A stretch of DNA of 49,583 bases, taken from positions 1 through 49,583 of the IMG/VR virus record IMGVR_UViG_3300044636_000973. One strand, given 5' to 3'. A program made the position numbers and the translations under genes. Numbering within the stretch: position 1 is the first letter of the stretch; the number at the start of each line of letters is the position of its first letter. The notes below the pieces were generated by a model, which saw only the letters and a list, made by a program, of their open reading frames with translations, was not told the DNA's origin and did no database searches. The DNA comes from a virus. Positions 1-8,467 of the stretch are shown here, in pieces.

Positions 1-240
1 GCCGCCAACTTTTGGGTTGGGGTAGTCCACGGGGCCCCAGCTGGCCACCTCATAGAAACTCGCCGGGTCGTACTCCCTCACCTGTGGTTCGCCCTTCAGG
101 TAGAACCGGATCTGGGTGCCGTCGTAGGGCAGGCCAAACAGGTTGGGCCAGCGCGCGCCGCCCGGATTGGTCGCCTCTTCACCCCTTACAGGGACGAACA
201 GATCCACGCTCTGCCCTTCACGAGCGCCCGGCTCGTCGTA
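1..240. repeat. Left copy of 240-bp imperfect terminal repeat
   Basis: Aligns without gaps to 49344-49583. Bases 142-240 are identical to 49485-49583 (99 bp). About 18 mismatches lie in 1-141, mostly at positions compatible with the same protein. This is expected for a circular or terminally redundant genome assembled from a mixed population. Confidence 0.85.
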
Positions 241-285
241 GTAGCGCACGCCGGTGTCAGGGTTGGTCTTGATGGTGTCGGTCAT
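1..285 (-). CDS. Phage structural-region protein, N-terminal part (runs off left edge)
   Basis: The ATG at 285 lies just after the stop of the upstream fibre gene (288-290), so the two are probably co-transcribed. 95 codons are visible; the frame is open to base 1. The protein matches, with a few substitutions, the N-terminal part of the gene at the right edge (49014-49583). That copy continues for about 110 more residues and lacks this start. The simplest reading is that both are one gene split by linearisation of a circular genome and represented by two strain variants. I do not recognise a family; position beside fibre and LamG genes suggests a virion or tail-associated role. Tandem paralogues remain possible. 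Confidence 0.75.
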   Translation of the reverse strand, partial: MTDTIKTNPDTGVRYYDEPGAREGQSVDLFVPVRGEEATNPGGARWPNLFGLPYDGTQIRFYLKGEPQVREYDPASFYEVASWGPVDYPNPKVGG

Positions 286-287
286 GG

Positions 288-1568
288 TCAGACAGGGGAG
301 CGGGTGAAGATGAATTGAGCAAAGAGGCCCTGGGCGCCAGTGCCGACGCCCAGCAGATCGACGCCGACCCGATCACCAGCGGCGAAGGTGCCGCCAGTGA
401 TCGTGCCGCTGACATCTACCAGGCTGGCGCTGGCGGCCAGCGTGGCGTTGCCGGTCAGCACCGAGGTTTTCGTTCCGGCGGCTGTGCGCTTGTAGGCGTT
501 AAAGGTGCTGGAGCTGCTACCGGTGTTGTCGATGTGGCTGCCAAACCTCACCGCCGTCAGGGTGAACGATCCAGACGGCACCGGCACCGGCACCTCGGCG
601 TAGTTGGTGCCAGCGGTCGCAGTCTCGCCCTTGTTGCTGATCACCAGCACCATGCCGTCGCCGATGTTCAACAGGCTAATCGTTTGATTTGGCGCATCGT
701 AGGCCAACGGTGCTGTGGCTATAAGCGAAGGCAATGCGTGGACGTGTCCGGCGTCCGCAGCCTGCCCCGTAGTGCCTGCTGCAGGAGTGCCCGGCGCTTG
801 CGGCGTCGCCGTGCTGATCGCCACGTTGCTGGTGCCGGCGCCGATCGCCGTCCGGGCTGCTGCTGCGTCGGCGGCCGTCAGAAGTCCTCGCCCGAATGCC
901 GCTGTGGTGAGCGCAGCTATTGCCGTTAGGTCGGTGTCGAGCGGTTGGGCTCCGACGTCGCCGGGTGTCAGCGTGTGGTTCTTCCAGAGGCCATCGGCAG
1001 CCCGGCGCAGCACCTGGCCTTCGGCAGCAGAGCTGATCAGAACATCGTGCAGCTCATCCAGCTCTTGGCCGTTGATGACATTGATGTAGATGATTCCGGC
1101 GGTGCCGGCAGCCTGTTTGACGCAGAAGCCGAAGAACACGCCATGCGCCGGCTGTGTGGGGCGTGTGCTGGTGAGCTGCCCGGTGGTCTCGCTCAGCCAC
1201 ACCGCGGCGCCCTCGGTGAGCGTCGCTGTGTTGACGCCGGTGAGGACGCCGTGGGTGCGAACCATGCAGTCCGCGTTGTTGCCCACCGTCGCGACAACCA
1301 GGCCCAGCGAGCGGGCAGCGGTCGCTTCCGAGGAGGCGTCCGCAAGGGCAACCGTCGGCTTAGTGCCAGAGCTGCTGACGATGTAGACCGGTGCGCCTGC
1401 GGTTAGACCTACGCCGCTGTTGTTGCGGCACTCCACATCGGACGGGATCGCCTGGCCTGGTTGGAGGGACGCGGCGATAGCGGCTTCGAGGACGTTGAGG
1501 TTACCGTCGTGCTCGGCCGCTGTCAGCGGGGTGCCCTTGATGAGCCTGCGGATCAGTGCTAGCGGCAT
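288..1568 (-). CDS. Fibre-like virion protein
   Basis: 426 residues. The N-terminus (RRLIKGTPLTAAEHDGNL, about residues 7-24) is the opening common to phage fibre proteins. A beta-rich central part covers about 40-170. A short segment then resembles the cyanophage fibre phrase in which HDVLIS is followed by GQVLRRAADGLWKN (about 174-194). Next come A/T/G-rich repeats with GHVHALPS (about 277-284), and a C-terminal domain of about 120 residues. Probable role: trimeric fibre on capsid or tail, possibly host binding. The ATG at 1568 has AAGGAG upstream and a late box 19 nt away. The exact location in the particle is not visible from sequence. Confidence 0.75.
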   Translation of the reverse strand: MPLALIRRLIKGTPLTAAEHDGNLNVLEAAIAASLQPGQAIPSDVECRNNSGVGLTAGAPVYIVSSSGTKPTVALADASSEATAARSLGLVVATVGNNADCMVRTHGVLTGVNTATLTEGAAVWLSETTGQLTSTRPTQPAHGVFFGFCVKQAAGTAGIIYINVINGQELDELHDVLISSAAEGQVLRRAADGLWKNHTLTPGDVGAQPLDTDLTAIAALTTAAFGRGLLTAADAAAARTAIGAGTSNVAISTATPQAPGTPAAGTTGQAADAGHVHALPSLIATAPLAYDAPNQTISLLNIGDGMVLVISNKGETATAGTNYAEVPVPVPSGSFTLTAVRFGSHIDNTGSSSSTFNAYKRTAAGTKTSVLTGNATLAASASLVDVSGTITGGTFAAGDRVGVDLLGVGTGAQGLFAQFIFTRSPV

Positions 1569-1698
1569 CGGACAGGCTCTCCTTGCTCCTAGTTTTCCGC
1601 GGGCTGGGGGGTGGTGGGGACGCCGGAGCGGGGGTACTGCGGCCTGTGACCGCGGCGGCTTCTTGGGCGCGTAGGCGCCGGAAGGTCATCATGCCCAT
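1501..1698 (-). CDS. Small basic protein, uncertain
   Basis: 65 codons starting ATGGGCATGATG just below the terminator at 1719-1743. The protein opens MGMMTFRRLRAQEAAA and then has a Pro-rich linker and a basic RKTRSK stretch, a composition I associate with short cyanophage proteins between capsid genes. It overlaps the first 68 bases of the fibre gene in another frame, and the late box of the fibre gene lies inside it. There is only a weak GAG-type ribosome site. It may be a chance ORF. Confidence 0.35.
   Translation of the reverse strand: MGMMTFRRLRAQEAAAVTGRSTPAPASPPPPSPRKTRSKESLSDAASTDPQAHQGHPADSGRARR
1588..1598 (-). promoter_or_regulatory. Late box a (fibre gene)
   Basis: Minus strand GGAAAACTAGG, a perfect match to the recurrent late box; 19 nt to the ATG at 1568, shorter than the usual 23. 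Confidence 0.7.
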
Positions 1699-1718
1699 GG
1701 GCTATCCACTCGGAAGAA

Positions 1719-1743
1719 GAAAAAGCCCCGCGGAAAGCGGGGC
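1719..1743 (-). terminator. Intrinsic terminator after decoration gene
   Basis: On the minus strand GCCCCGC, loop TTTCC, GCGGGGC, then TTTTTCTTC. A perfect 7-bp stem followed by a T-rich tract, located about 32 nt past the decoration-protein stop. It would end the capsid transcript before the fibre unit. Confidence 0.85.
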
Positions 1744-1775
1744 AGCGATGTTATAGAGGGCGCGAAGCGCTCCCA

Positions 1776-2183
1776 TCACGCGGCGGCAGCGGCGACGGAG
1801 CCGAGGCCGTAGAGGGTGATGGCGGGGGTGGTGACGCCGGTGACGCGGCCGAGGAAGACCTTGGAGGCGTTCTGGGCCACGGTGGCCACGCCCGACACGG
1901 TTACGCCGTCGCCGCCTGCGAAGGTGATGGTGTTGGCGCCCGCGGAGGCGTTGATGACCACGACCTGGAAGGTGGTGCCGATCTCGCAGTCGCCGCCGAT
2001 GGCGGAGACGATCGCGGTGGCGCTGGCGGTGGTGTAGGTGGCGGCGGCGGTGGGAACGCCGCGGATGATGACGTTGTAGCTGTTGGCCGTGCTGAGGGTG
2101 GCGGTGGCCGTGGGCTCAGCCAGTTTCATCTGGCTGGGGATCAGGCCGCCGGGGATGTCGCCCAGCTCGAAGAGGGAAGCCAT
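1776..2183 (-). CDS. Capsid decoration-type protein
   Basis: 135 residues directly downstream of the major capsid gene, where siphophages usually encode a head decoration protein. Sequence is Thr/Ala/Val-rich and predicted beta-strand throughout; no transmembrane segment or Cys. A run of five Ala ends the protein. The ATG at 2183 is preceded by ACTAGGACCCACCC, so TAGGA could serve as a loose ribosome site. The role is inferred from position, size and composition. Confidence 0.6.
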   Translation of the reverse strand: MASLFELGDIPGGLIPSQMKLAEPTATATLSTANSYNVIIRGVPTAAATYTTASATAIVSAIGGDCEIGTTFQVVVINASAGANTITFAGGDGVTVSGVATVAQNASKVFLGRVTGVTTPAITLYGLGSVAAAAA

Positions 2184-2209
2184 GGGTGGGTCCTAGTGGG
2201 AAGGGAGGT

Positions 2210-2230
2210 GCCCCGCCGCGGTGGCGGGGC
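2210..2230. other. GC-rich hairpin between capsid and decoration genes
   Basis: Perfect 8-bp inverted repeat GCCCCGCC / GGCGGGGC with a 5-nt loop. No T tract follows on either strand, so it is more likely an RNA-stability or attenuating hairpin than a full terminator. It could help keep capsid mRNA more abundant than the decoration mRNA. Confidence 0.5.
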
Positions 2231-2259
2231 GGTTACCGGCGAGGGCGCTAGCCCGAGCC

Positions 2260-3315
2260 TCAGTCGTAGGAGCTGGTGACGGTGAGGCGAACGATTCCGA
2301 TGTTCTCGGTCTCGAAGACCTTTTCCCAGTTGGTGGCGGTGGCGAGGGTCTCGCGGGTGGGGTTGACGGGTCCCTTGTAACGGGAGCCGAGGGGGTGGTA
2401 GACGTTGTGCCAGTCCACGGACATCGCGCTCGACTTGGCGAGGATGTCGCGGTCGGTCTCAGAGCGGAGGGCGGCCTGTTGGCCGGTGCCCACGGCGCCG
2501 GTCGCCATGACGTAGCAGGCGTACTTGGTGGACGAGCCACTGCCGGAGGTGGGGACATCCTTGGAGCGGATCACGCGCATCCCCATGTAGAAGGGGACCG
2601 CGAGGTTGGCGGTGTAGGCCGCCGCGATGGAGCCGCCGAAGGCGTTGAGGGCCTGGATGCTACCGGCGGCCACCGTGGAGGCGGTGACGCGGGCATCGGT
2701 GGCGGTCACGAAGTCGATCGCCTTGCGCTCCTTGAGGTCGGCGTAGACCCGGGGGTGCATGAGGATGGCGCCGAGTTTGTCGGCGTCCTCGTTGAGGATG
2801 ACTTCGGCGGCGGCGATTTGGCGGGGGCCGAGGTTGGTTTCGCCCGACCCACTCGCGTCAACGCAGAGGTCCTCGAAGGCCGCGCCGGCGTTGGAGCTAC
2901 CCAGGGCGCCAAAGACACCGGTCATTGCGGCGATCAGGTCTTTCTGTTGCTGGTTAGCAATGTAGTCAGCACTCTTGTCGCCGATGGCGCCCATGGCGTT
3001 GGAGCCGGCGGCCATGCTGGCGAGGTCGCGGGCTTCCCACGCACGGCCCCGGTGGAGGATCACGCCGACCTGTTTGTCGGCGCTGATTTTGCCGGGGGTG
3101 AGGCTGGTGGTGTCGGTAAGGCGCTCGGCGTCACCGTCGAGGTTGGCCTTCCAGTTGGGGATGTTGACGGTATCGCCACCCTCGGTGGCGTTGAGGGCGT
3201 CGAGGGCGGTAACCACTCCCGACATCAGGAAACTGTTGCGGACGGTGGAAGCCTCGATGAGGTACGGCGTAAAAATCTCGGGGATGATTACGTCGCTGCG
3301 CAGGACAGCAGCCAT
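2260..3315 (-). CDS. Major capsid protein (HK97-fold type)
   Basis: 351 residues, normal for siphophage major capsid proteins without a long scaffold fusion. Opens MAAVLRSDVIIPEIFTPYL, followed by a stretch (about 40-75) resembling the N-arm/E-loop region of coat proteins of this type. The central part has LIAAMTGVF and MHPRVYADLKE (about 185-195), a typical P-domain phrase. The gene sits between a scaffold gene and a decoration gene, the classic order. There is no obvious Shine-Dalgarno before the ATG at 3315, so translation may depend on the scaffold message, 34 nt upstream. Confidence 0.9.
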   Translation of the reverse strand: MAAVLRSDVIIPEIFTPYLIEASTVRNSFLMSGVVTALDALNATEGGDTVNIPNWKANLDGDAERLTDTTSLTPGKISADKQVGVILHRGRAWEARDLASMAAGSNAMGAIGDKSADYIANQQQKDLIAAMTGVFGALGSSNAGAAFEDLCVDASGSGETNLGPRQIAAAEVILNEDADKLGAILMHPRVYADLKERKAIDFVTATDARVTASTVAAGSIQALNAFGGSIAAAYTANLAVPFYMGMRVIRSKDVPTSGSGSSTKYACYVMATGAVGTGQQAALRSETDRDILAKSSAMSVDWHNVYHPLGSRYKGPVNPTRETLATATNWEKVFETENIGIVRLTVTSSYD

Positions 3316-3349
3316 GGCTGGATCTCAGGGGTTGTGGTGGGCGTACCGC

Positions 3350-4084
3350 TCAGCCTCGAAAGGCCTCGGCTTTGTAGCGATCGTGGAGAGCGCGGTCCTC
3401 GGTGTAGAGGCGAGCGATCTCGTCGAGGTTCGGCGGGGATTGGAGGTAGGGGTTGGTCGCGGGGGCGGTGCCAGTGGGCACCGTGGGGGCGGTTCCCATA
3501 CCTCGGGCGCCGGTGGCCTTGAAGTGGTGGTCCCACCCCGAGTCGGGGGCGCGTAGGCGCGTCAGGTACTCGGAGAGGGGGACTTCAATGCCGCCGGTGA
3601 TGACTGCGGGCTTTCCACCTACCTCGGTGAGGTTGGATTTGAGGAGGTCGAGGAGTTGCTCGGGGCTGCGGGCGTCAGCTTGGCCGATCTCGACGAGGGC
3701 TCGGGAGACGAGTTTCTCGGCGGCGTTGTCTTGGCGCACGGCGTCAAGTTCGGCCCGGAGATCTGCAAGTTGGCGTTCGAGCTGGAGGTTGGTTTCCTTG
3801 GCCTCTTCCCAGAGTCGTTTGTACTCGCCGGAGTCGGCCAGCTTTTGAGTCTGGCCGTCTTTGAGCTGGGCCTGCGTCGCACGGAGCGACTCTTCCAGTT
3901 CTTGGAGGCGGGCGTTGAGGGCGGCGTTTTTCTCGCCGGCTCGCTGCTTGTCGCTGGTGACGAGTTCGAGTTTCGCCCGGAGGCGGGCAAGCTCGTCGGA
4001 AGAGTTGCCGGGTGCGTCGGGTGAGGGCATCGCGGATGCACTCGATTCCTCCACCGGAGGAACCCCGTTGACTTGTTCAGCCAC
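3350..4084 (-). CDS. Capsid scaffold protein
   Basis: 244 residues, GTG start. Pro/Ser-rich N-terminus, then a long charged coiled coil (about 30-125, repeated LxxxL with Glu/Lys/Arg), then a Pro-rich C-terminal region ending in a basic helix (about 225-244). This is the usual architecture of procapsid scaffolds, whose C-terminal helix contacts the coat protein. A late box lies 21 nt upstream of the GTG and heads the scaffold/capsid/decoration unit. No protease motif is visible. Confidence 0.85.
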   Translation of the reverse strand: MAEQVNGVPPVEESSASAMPSPDAPGNSSDELARLRAKLELVTSDKQRAGEKNAALNARLQELEESLRATQAQLKDGQTQKLADSGEYKRLWEEAKETNLQLERQLADLRAELDAVRQDNAAEKLVSRALVEIGQADARSPEQLLDLLKSNLTEVGGKPAVITGGIEVPLSEYLTRLRAPDSGWDHHFKATGARGMGTAPTVPTGTAPATNPYLQSPPNLDEIARLYTEDRALHDRYKAEAFRG

Positions 4085-4105
4085 GCGGTTAAGTGAGGGT
4101 ACACT

Positions 4106-4116
4106 CCTAGTTTGCC
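4106..4116 (-). promoter_or_regulatory. Late box b (scaffold-capsid unit)
   Basis: Minus strand GGCAAACTAGG followed by AGTGTACC; 21 nt to the GTG at 4084. Confidence 0.75.
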
Positions 4117-4145
4117 GAGCCGCGATCTACTTGGGCGGCCAAACG

Positions 4146-4952
4146 TTAGCCCCACACGGGGATAGGAATGCAGCGACAAAGGGGGTGGAGAGGTGGCGGG
4201 CCGTGGGGAAAGTCTTCGGGGGTGGCCGCGAGCGTCTTATGCAGAGGGCGGCAGATTGGGCATGTGTCGGGGTCGAGGATTGCGTTCCATCGCCAAGCGC
4301 GGGGTGGCGGGTCGGCGAGGGCGGCGGCTTCGGTTTGGACGGAGGGGACGAGCGACCAGAGGAGGGCGGAGTTGGTGGCGCGAAGGCGTTCCACCCAGGC
4401 GTTGGCGACGGTGCCTTTGCGGATGGCGGGGCCGGCGTTGGTGGCGGTGATGAGGAGGGAGGCGAGGCGGTCGTTGGGCTCGTCGCGGAGGATGGCGGCC
4501 TGGATGGTGGTGTCCAGTAAGCGTTCCAGCTGGAGGGTTAGGGGAGAGATGCCGTTGGGGGAGGGGGAGAGGAGGGCGCTGGCGGAGCGATTGAGGATGG
4601 TGGCGCTGGTGAGGAGGGCGGTGAGGGTGGGAGTGGGGAGGGCGTCGGGGGTGATGTTGAAGTAGGCAGCGTTGATGCGGCGGAGGTCGGCGTGGACCTC
4701 GGGGAGGATGGCGCGGATGGAGGTGTAGTAGGTGTTGGTGAAGGGTTGGATGAGGGCGAGGATCTCGGGGCGGAGTTGGGCGTAGAGGAAGCTGCGGAGG
4801 GGGGCGGAGGCGGTGGGGGCGAACGACTGCAGGAGGAGGGCGCGGATGCGAAGGATGAGTTCGAGGATTTGGGGGCGGAGTTCGGAGCGCAGCAGGTCCT
4901 CGCGGCGGGTGAGGGCGCGGGCGAGGGCGGTGAGAAGTTCCTGCTCGGTCAT
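4146..4952 (-). CDS. MuF-like minor head protein
   Basis: 268 residues. The C-terminal ~45 residues carry the MuF/SPP1 gp7 signature: WRWNAILDPDTCPIC (CPIC at 231-234), then HPLCRC with a second Cys pair at 259 and 261, compatible with a metal-binding knuckle. The N-terminal two thirds is helical and Leu-rich. Such proteins enter the procapsid with the portal, and the gene directly follows the portal gene (stop 4976, start 4952). Leu and Thr codon repetition makes the opposite strand look open, but that is a shadow. Confidence 0.85.
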   Translation of the reverse strand: MTEQELLTALARALTRREDLLRSELRPQILELILRIRALLLQSFAPTASAPLRSFLYAQLRPEILALIQPFTNTYYTSIRAILPEVHADLRRINAAYFNITPDALPTPTLTALLTSATILNRSASALLSPSPNGISPLTLQLERLLDTTIQAAILRDEPNDRLASLLITATNAGPAIRKGTVANAWVERLRATNSALLWSLVPSVQTEAAALADPPPRAWRWNAILDPDTCPICRPLHKTLAATPEDFPHGPPPLHPLCRCIPIPVWG

Positions 4953-4975
4953 GGGTGGTAGGGGTCAGTGCGGCG

Positions 4976-6589
4976 CTAGTCGGCGTTGCGGCCGGGGCGC
5001 ATGGGGGTGGGGAGGGTCTGGCTGTTGAGGGACTCGCCTTGGCCGGCGTTCTGGAAGGCGAGGTCCGCACCACCCGGGGAGTCGTTGAGGCGGAGGCGGT
5101 TCATGGCGAGTTGCTCTTCGAGCATTTCCTGGACGGCGGAGATTTCCTCGTCGGGGTCGAGGCTGGCGGGGAGGACCTCGCCATCGCGGAGGATGGTGAT
5201 GAGGGTCTTGTGGCTGATCGCCTTTTGCATGAAGAGTTGCAGGTAGGCGGTGACTTGGTTGCCGTCGAGGAGGCGGTTTTCGTAGTCGCGGGGGATGGAG
5301 ACTTCGGGGGGTTCGATTCCGACGTAGGCGGAGGCGATGTCGAAGATTTCGCGGATGGCGCGTTCGAGGTCGCCCGCGATGACGGCCATGATCGAGTCGT
5401 TGTCGATGCGGTCGAGGCGGCGGGACTCGGCGGCAGCGTTTGTTAAGTTTTGTTGTGTGAGCGTGTTGATGCCGAGGCGGGAGATTTGATCTTCGAGGGC
5501 GGCGAGGCACTTGAGCTGGGCGTCGAAGGCGTCCGACGTGGGCTCGACGTATTTGGCGTCGCCGCCGATGGGGAGGAGGACGGCGTTGTTGACGGAGAGA
5601 CCGGCCTCTCCATCTTTGAGTTCGGTGTCGTCGAAGCCGAGGAGGGTGAGGATGGGGGAGGCGCCGACGTGGATGGAGTGGTGGTAGTCGCAAAAGCGCT
5701 GCGCGTAGGCGATGACGAGGTGGGCGATTTCGAGGAGGGGTGGGGTGCTGAGGAGATTGCCGCGGCGGTTGGCGTAGACGGTGACGAGGGGGATCCGCTC
5801 TAGGCTGGTTGTGCCGGATTTGTAAATCTCCCAGGAGGTGGGGCCAGGGATTTGGTTGTTTGGGGGGAGGTTGGTGCGGGGGGTTTTGGGGCGCCAGAGT
5901 TCGTAGCGGCCGGGTTCGAGGACGCGGATTTGGTCGGTGATTTCCTCGCCGAAGCGGCCGAGTTCTTCGGTGAGGATGACGGTCTCGCGGATGCGGACTT
6001 GGGAGAGGGCGCTCGACCAGCTGGTGCCGGAGGTGCGCCACCCCAGGATTTGTTTGGGGGTGATGGGGACGAGGTAGGGGGTGCGGGCTTGGGCGCGTTC
6101 TTCGGCGAGGTTGGAGGCGGGGGCGGCGTCGGGGAAATCGACGATGGTGCTGTGGTGGCCGTAGAGGAAGGCGGTGATGAGTTTGGTGCGGGCGTATTCG
6201 TCGAGGGTGGTGCCGTCGCCGGTTACGTCCTTGGCCCAGGTGGTCCAGTAGTCGTCGCCCTCGATCTGGATGCCTTTGCGGAGGATGACGCCCGCGGCTT
6301 GGGAGGCAAGGCGGGTCAGGAAGGGCGGGAGGGTGGCGTGGAAGATGCGGCGGTTGTAGGCTTCGGCGTCCTCGCGGGGTTCCTTGGGGATGTATGTGGT
6401 GCTGTTGGCGCGGAGTGCGGTGGTGCCGCCGACGCAGAGGTCGATGGGGGCCCAGTCGGGCTCCATCGTTTGGACGAGTTGGGAGCGCTTCGAGGGGTCG
6501 GAGTCGTTGACGCCCGATGGAAGCGGGAGGTTGTAGGCCGGGGCTGCGGGGATGGCGGCGGCGACGGGGTAGCTGCTGTTGTCGCTCAC
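4976..6589 (-). CDS. Portal protein (DUF4055 type)
   Basis: 537 residues, GTG start. Contains the DUF4055 portal phrase: YIPKEPREDAEAYNRRI (about 86-102) and a following LPPFLTRLASQAAGVILRKG segment. A long helical region with RLGINTLTQQ (about 368-377) and AESRRLDRIDND (about 384-395) corresponds to the portal stem and wing. Portal dodecamers form the DNA entry channel and bind the terminase. A late box with the canonical 23-nt spacing precedes it. Upstream minus-strand genes are a small basic protein and the terminase, the usual packaging-head order. Confidence 0.92.
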   Translation of the reverse strand: MSDNSSYPVAAAIPAAPAYNLPLPSGVNDSDPSKRSQLVQTMEPDWAPIDLCVGGTTALRANSTTYIPKEPREDAEAYNRRIFHATLPPFLTRLASQAAGVILRKGIQIEGDDYWTTWAKDVTGDGTTLDEYARTKLITAFLYGHHSTIVDFPDAAPASNLAEERAQARTPYLVPITPKQILGWRTSGTSWSSALSQVRIRETVILTEELGRFGEEITDQIRVLEPGRYELWRPKTPRTNLPPNNQIPGPTSWEIYKSGTTSLERIPLVTVYANRRGNLLSTPPLLEIAHLVIAYAQRFCDYHHSIHVGASPILTLLGFDDTELKDGEAGLSVNNAVLLPIGGDAKYVEPTSDAFDAQLKCLAALEDQISRLGINTLTQQNLTNAAAESRRLDRIDNDSIMAVIAGDLERAIREIFDIASAYVGIEPPEVSIPRDYENRLLDGNQVTAYLQLFMQKAISHKTLITILRDGEVLPASLDPDEEISAVQEMLEEQLAMNRLRLNDSPGGADLAFQNAGQGESLNSQTLPTPMRPGRNAD

Positions 6590-6612
6590 GATCCACGCAG
6601 AGGCGGTACTAC

Positions 6613-6623
6613 CCTAGTTTTCC
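6613..6623 (-). promoter_or_regulatory. Late box c (portal unit)
   Basis: Minus strand GGAAAACTAGG, then GTAGTACC; exactly 23 nt to the GTG at 6589. Confidence 0.8.
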
Positions 6624-6632
6624 AGAGCGGTG

Positions 6633-6815
6633 CTACTTCCTATCCCGATCTTTGCCCTTGTGGGTGTCCTTGTCGCTGGATTTGCGGGGCTTGCCCCGCT
6701 TGCCCCGCTTTGAGAGGGCGATGGCTACGGCTTGCTTTTGGGTGTAGCCCTCGTCCATGAGTTTGCGGACGTTGCTGCTGACGGTCTTGCTGGACGTGCC
6801 ACGTTTGAGGGGCAT
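6633..6815 (-). CDS. Small basic conserved phage protein
   Basis: 60 residues. Core is a short helical motif ([23 protein letters not shown], residues about 13-35, described here by its key phrases SNVRKLM and QKQAVAIAL). Proteins with this core are widespread in tailed phages, function unknown. The C-terminal half is Lys/Arg/Asp-rich. Located between the portal and terminase genes, so a packaging or nucleoid role is possible but unproven. Confidence 0.75.
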   Translation of the reverse strand: MPLKRGTSSKTVSSNVRKLMDEGYTQKQAVAIALSKRGKRGKPRKSSDKDTHKGKDRDRK

Positions 6816-6864
6816 GGTCAGGTGGTGAGGATGCCCTCACCGTAGGGCGCCCATTGGGCGTGGG

Positions 6865-7023
6865 TCACGGCTTTCTCCGTGGCAGGCGCTCGGTGATGTA
6901 CTCGGCGCAGAGTTGGGGGCCGTACACGTCCACACAAGCCAAGTAGCGAGAGCCAAAGAATGCTATGACCTGTCCAGCAAAAATTGCTAGGACCAGGCAT
7001 GGTACGAAGACGCAGGGTCTCAT
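6865..7023 (-). CDS. Small single-pass membrane protein
   Basis: 52 residues when started at the ATG at 7023. A hydrophobic N-terminal helix (about residues 3-23, CVFVPCLVLAIFAGQVIAFF) is followed by a short domain with two Cys and a basic tail (RLPRRKP). Topology resembles small phage inner-membrane proteins. No good ribosome site is visible, and an overlapping ORF in another frame exists, so confidence is moderate. Confidence 0.5.
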   Translation of the reverse strand: MRPCVFVPCLVLAIFAGQVIAFFGSRYLACVDVYGPQLCAEYITERLPRRKP

Positions 7024-7069
7024 TGTATCCACGGGATAAGCGGTTGGCGGTCTTCTATTAGTGTAGCGC

Positions 7070-8467
7070 TCAGTAGGTGGGGAAGCTGCTGGAGCCGGTG
7101 GCGTAGCGGCGGAGGGGGGCGAGTTTGTAGGCGGCGTAGCCGAGGGCGTCAACGGGGCCGGAGGGGTCGTCGAGGCCGCCGCGGCCTTTGGCGGGCTTTC
7201 CACTTGAGTCGTAGGCTTGTTGTTCGAGGGCGCGGATGAGGTAGCGGCAGCGGTTGTGGACGCGGAGGCGGTTGGCGAGGAGGAGCATGTTGACGCAGTT
7301 CACGCGGTCCTCGATTGGGGGGTTGGCGAGTTGGTTTTTGATGGGGAAGCCGGCTTTGCGGAGGATGGAGAGGTCGGACTCGGCGGCGTTGGTGGTGCTG
7401 CGGTGGCGGGAGGCGGCGTCGGGGATGATGACGATTTCGCCGGCCTTGAAGTGGGATTTGTAGGTGTCTTGGAGGAGGCGAACCATCGTGGGGGTGTCTT
7501 TGGGGTGGTGCTCGGCGACGACGTGGAACTCGGAGTCGCGGCGGACGAGGATTTCGGTGAAGACGGCGTTGATGTTGAAGTCGCAGCCGACGAATAGGCG
7601 GTCGTCGGGTTCGATTTCGGTGTCGCACCAGTGGGTGTCGCGGTCGAAGTAGGAGTAGACGGTGGTGTTTTCGAGGTTGGCGAATTGGCCTTCGAGGTAG
7701 GAGGCGAGGAGTTGTGGGGGGTAGGTGGACTTGAGGGTGTCGATGAAGCCCGGGGGGAGGTGGGGGTTGTCGGCGGTGCGGGCGCGGATGAGGCGGCGCT
7801 CGCGCTGGAGGGTGGTGAGGCGTTCCACGTTGGAGGTGGCTTCGGCGTCGTGGAAGTCCTGGACGAAGAGGCGGTGCATGGCGCGGTAGCCCTCGGGGGT
7901 GGAGGCGAGGGCGAGTTGGGGGAGCGATCCACCGCGGAGGCGGGCGAGGATCATTTCGACGGCTTTTTCGGCGATGAGTTGGGGGGAGGTGTCGATTTCG
8001 TCGGCGCAGGCGAAGGAGAGGTTTTGGCCGCGGATGCGGTTGAAGGTTTCGGTGGCGCGGCAGAGGAGGGAGGTCGTTCCACTTGGGGTGTGGATGGTGT
8101 ATTCAGGTTGGGGGGAGACGCGGAAGTCGTGGGGGATGTCGAACTCTTCGAGGAATAGGTCGAACTCGCGGAGCCACACGTCGCGGATCATGATGTTGGT
8201 GGGCTCGAACACGGCCATGACCGTGTTGGGGTTGTAGGTGGCCTGGATGATGACCTTGGCGCAGAGGGCGCGGGTCTTGCCGGCGCCGAAGCCGGCGCAG
8301 AGGCCGAGGATTTTGGTGTCCCGATCCACGCAGAAGTCGCGTTGGTGGGGGATCAGGCTGTCGAGGATGCGGGGGCGGAGCTTATCGAGGGCGTCGGTGC
8401 AGCGCGTTCCACTGCTGGTGGGGGTGGTGAGGCAGCCGCCTGCGGGGATTCGGGCCAGCAGGCTCAT
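7070..8467 (-). CDS. terL: Terminase large subunit
   Basis: 465 residues, usual length. ATPase: Walker A GFGAGKT (about 59-65), Walker B LSFACADEID (about 150-159) and coupling motif ASTPEG (about 188-193). The C-terminal RNase H-like nuclease shows LFVGCDFNI (first Asp), a middle motif VIIPDAASRH, and DALGYAAYKL near the end. It packages and cuts concatemeric DNA together with the portal and small subunit. The small subunit is split away at 9302-9646. Upstream, ATGCAAGAACTCCC opens an eight-codon leader ORF whose stop overlaps this ATG. Confidence 0.95.
   Translation of the reverse strand: MSLLARIPAGGCLTTPTSSGTRCTDALDKLRPRILDSLIPHQRDFCVDRDTKILGLCAGFGAGKTRALCAKVIIQATYNPNTVMAVFEPTNIMIRDVWLREFDLFLEEFDIPHDFRVSPQPEYTIHTPSGTTSLLCRATETFNRIRGQNLSFACADEIDTSPQLIAEKAVEMILARLRGGSLPQLALASTPEGYRAMHRLFVQDFHDAEATSNVERLTTLQRERRLIRARTADNPHLPPGFIDTLKSTYPPQLLASYLEGQFANLENTTVYSYFDRDTHWCDTEIEPDDRLFVGCDFNINAVFTEILVRRDSEFHVVAEHHPKDTPTMVRLLQDTYKSHFKAGEIVIIPDAASRHRSTTNAAESDLSILRKAGFPIKNQLANPPIEDRVNCVNMLLLANRLRVHNRCRYLIRALEQQAYDSSGKPAKGRGGLDDPSGPVDALGYAAYKLAPLRRYATGSSSFPTY

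Noticed and set aside
2221-3522. Long plus-strand open frame (433 codons) across the capsid gene
   Set aside because: Shadow of the GC-rich capsid gene; Gly/Val/Ala/Asp-heavy composition, no motif, opposite to a clear major capsid protein.
5852-6760. Plus-strand frame of 302 codons opposite the portal
   Set aside because: Gly/Val/Asp-rich composition typical of the complement of a GC-rich gene; portal assignment on minus is firm.
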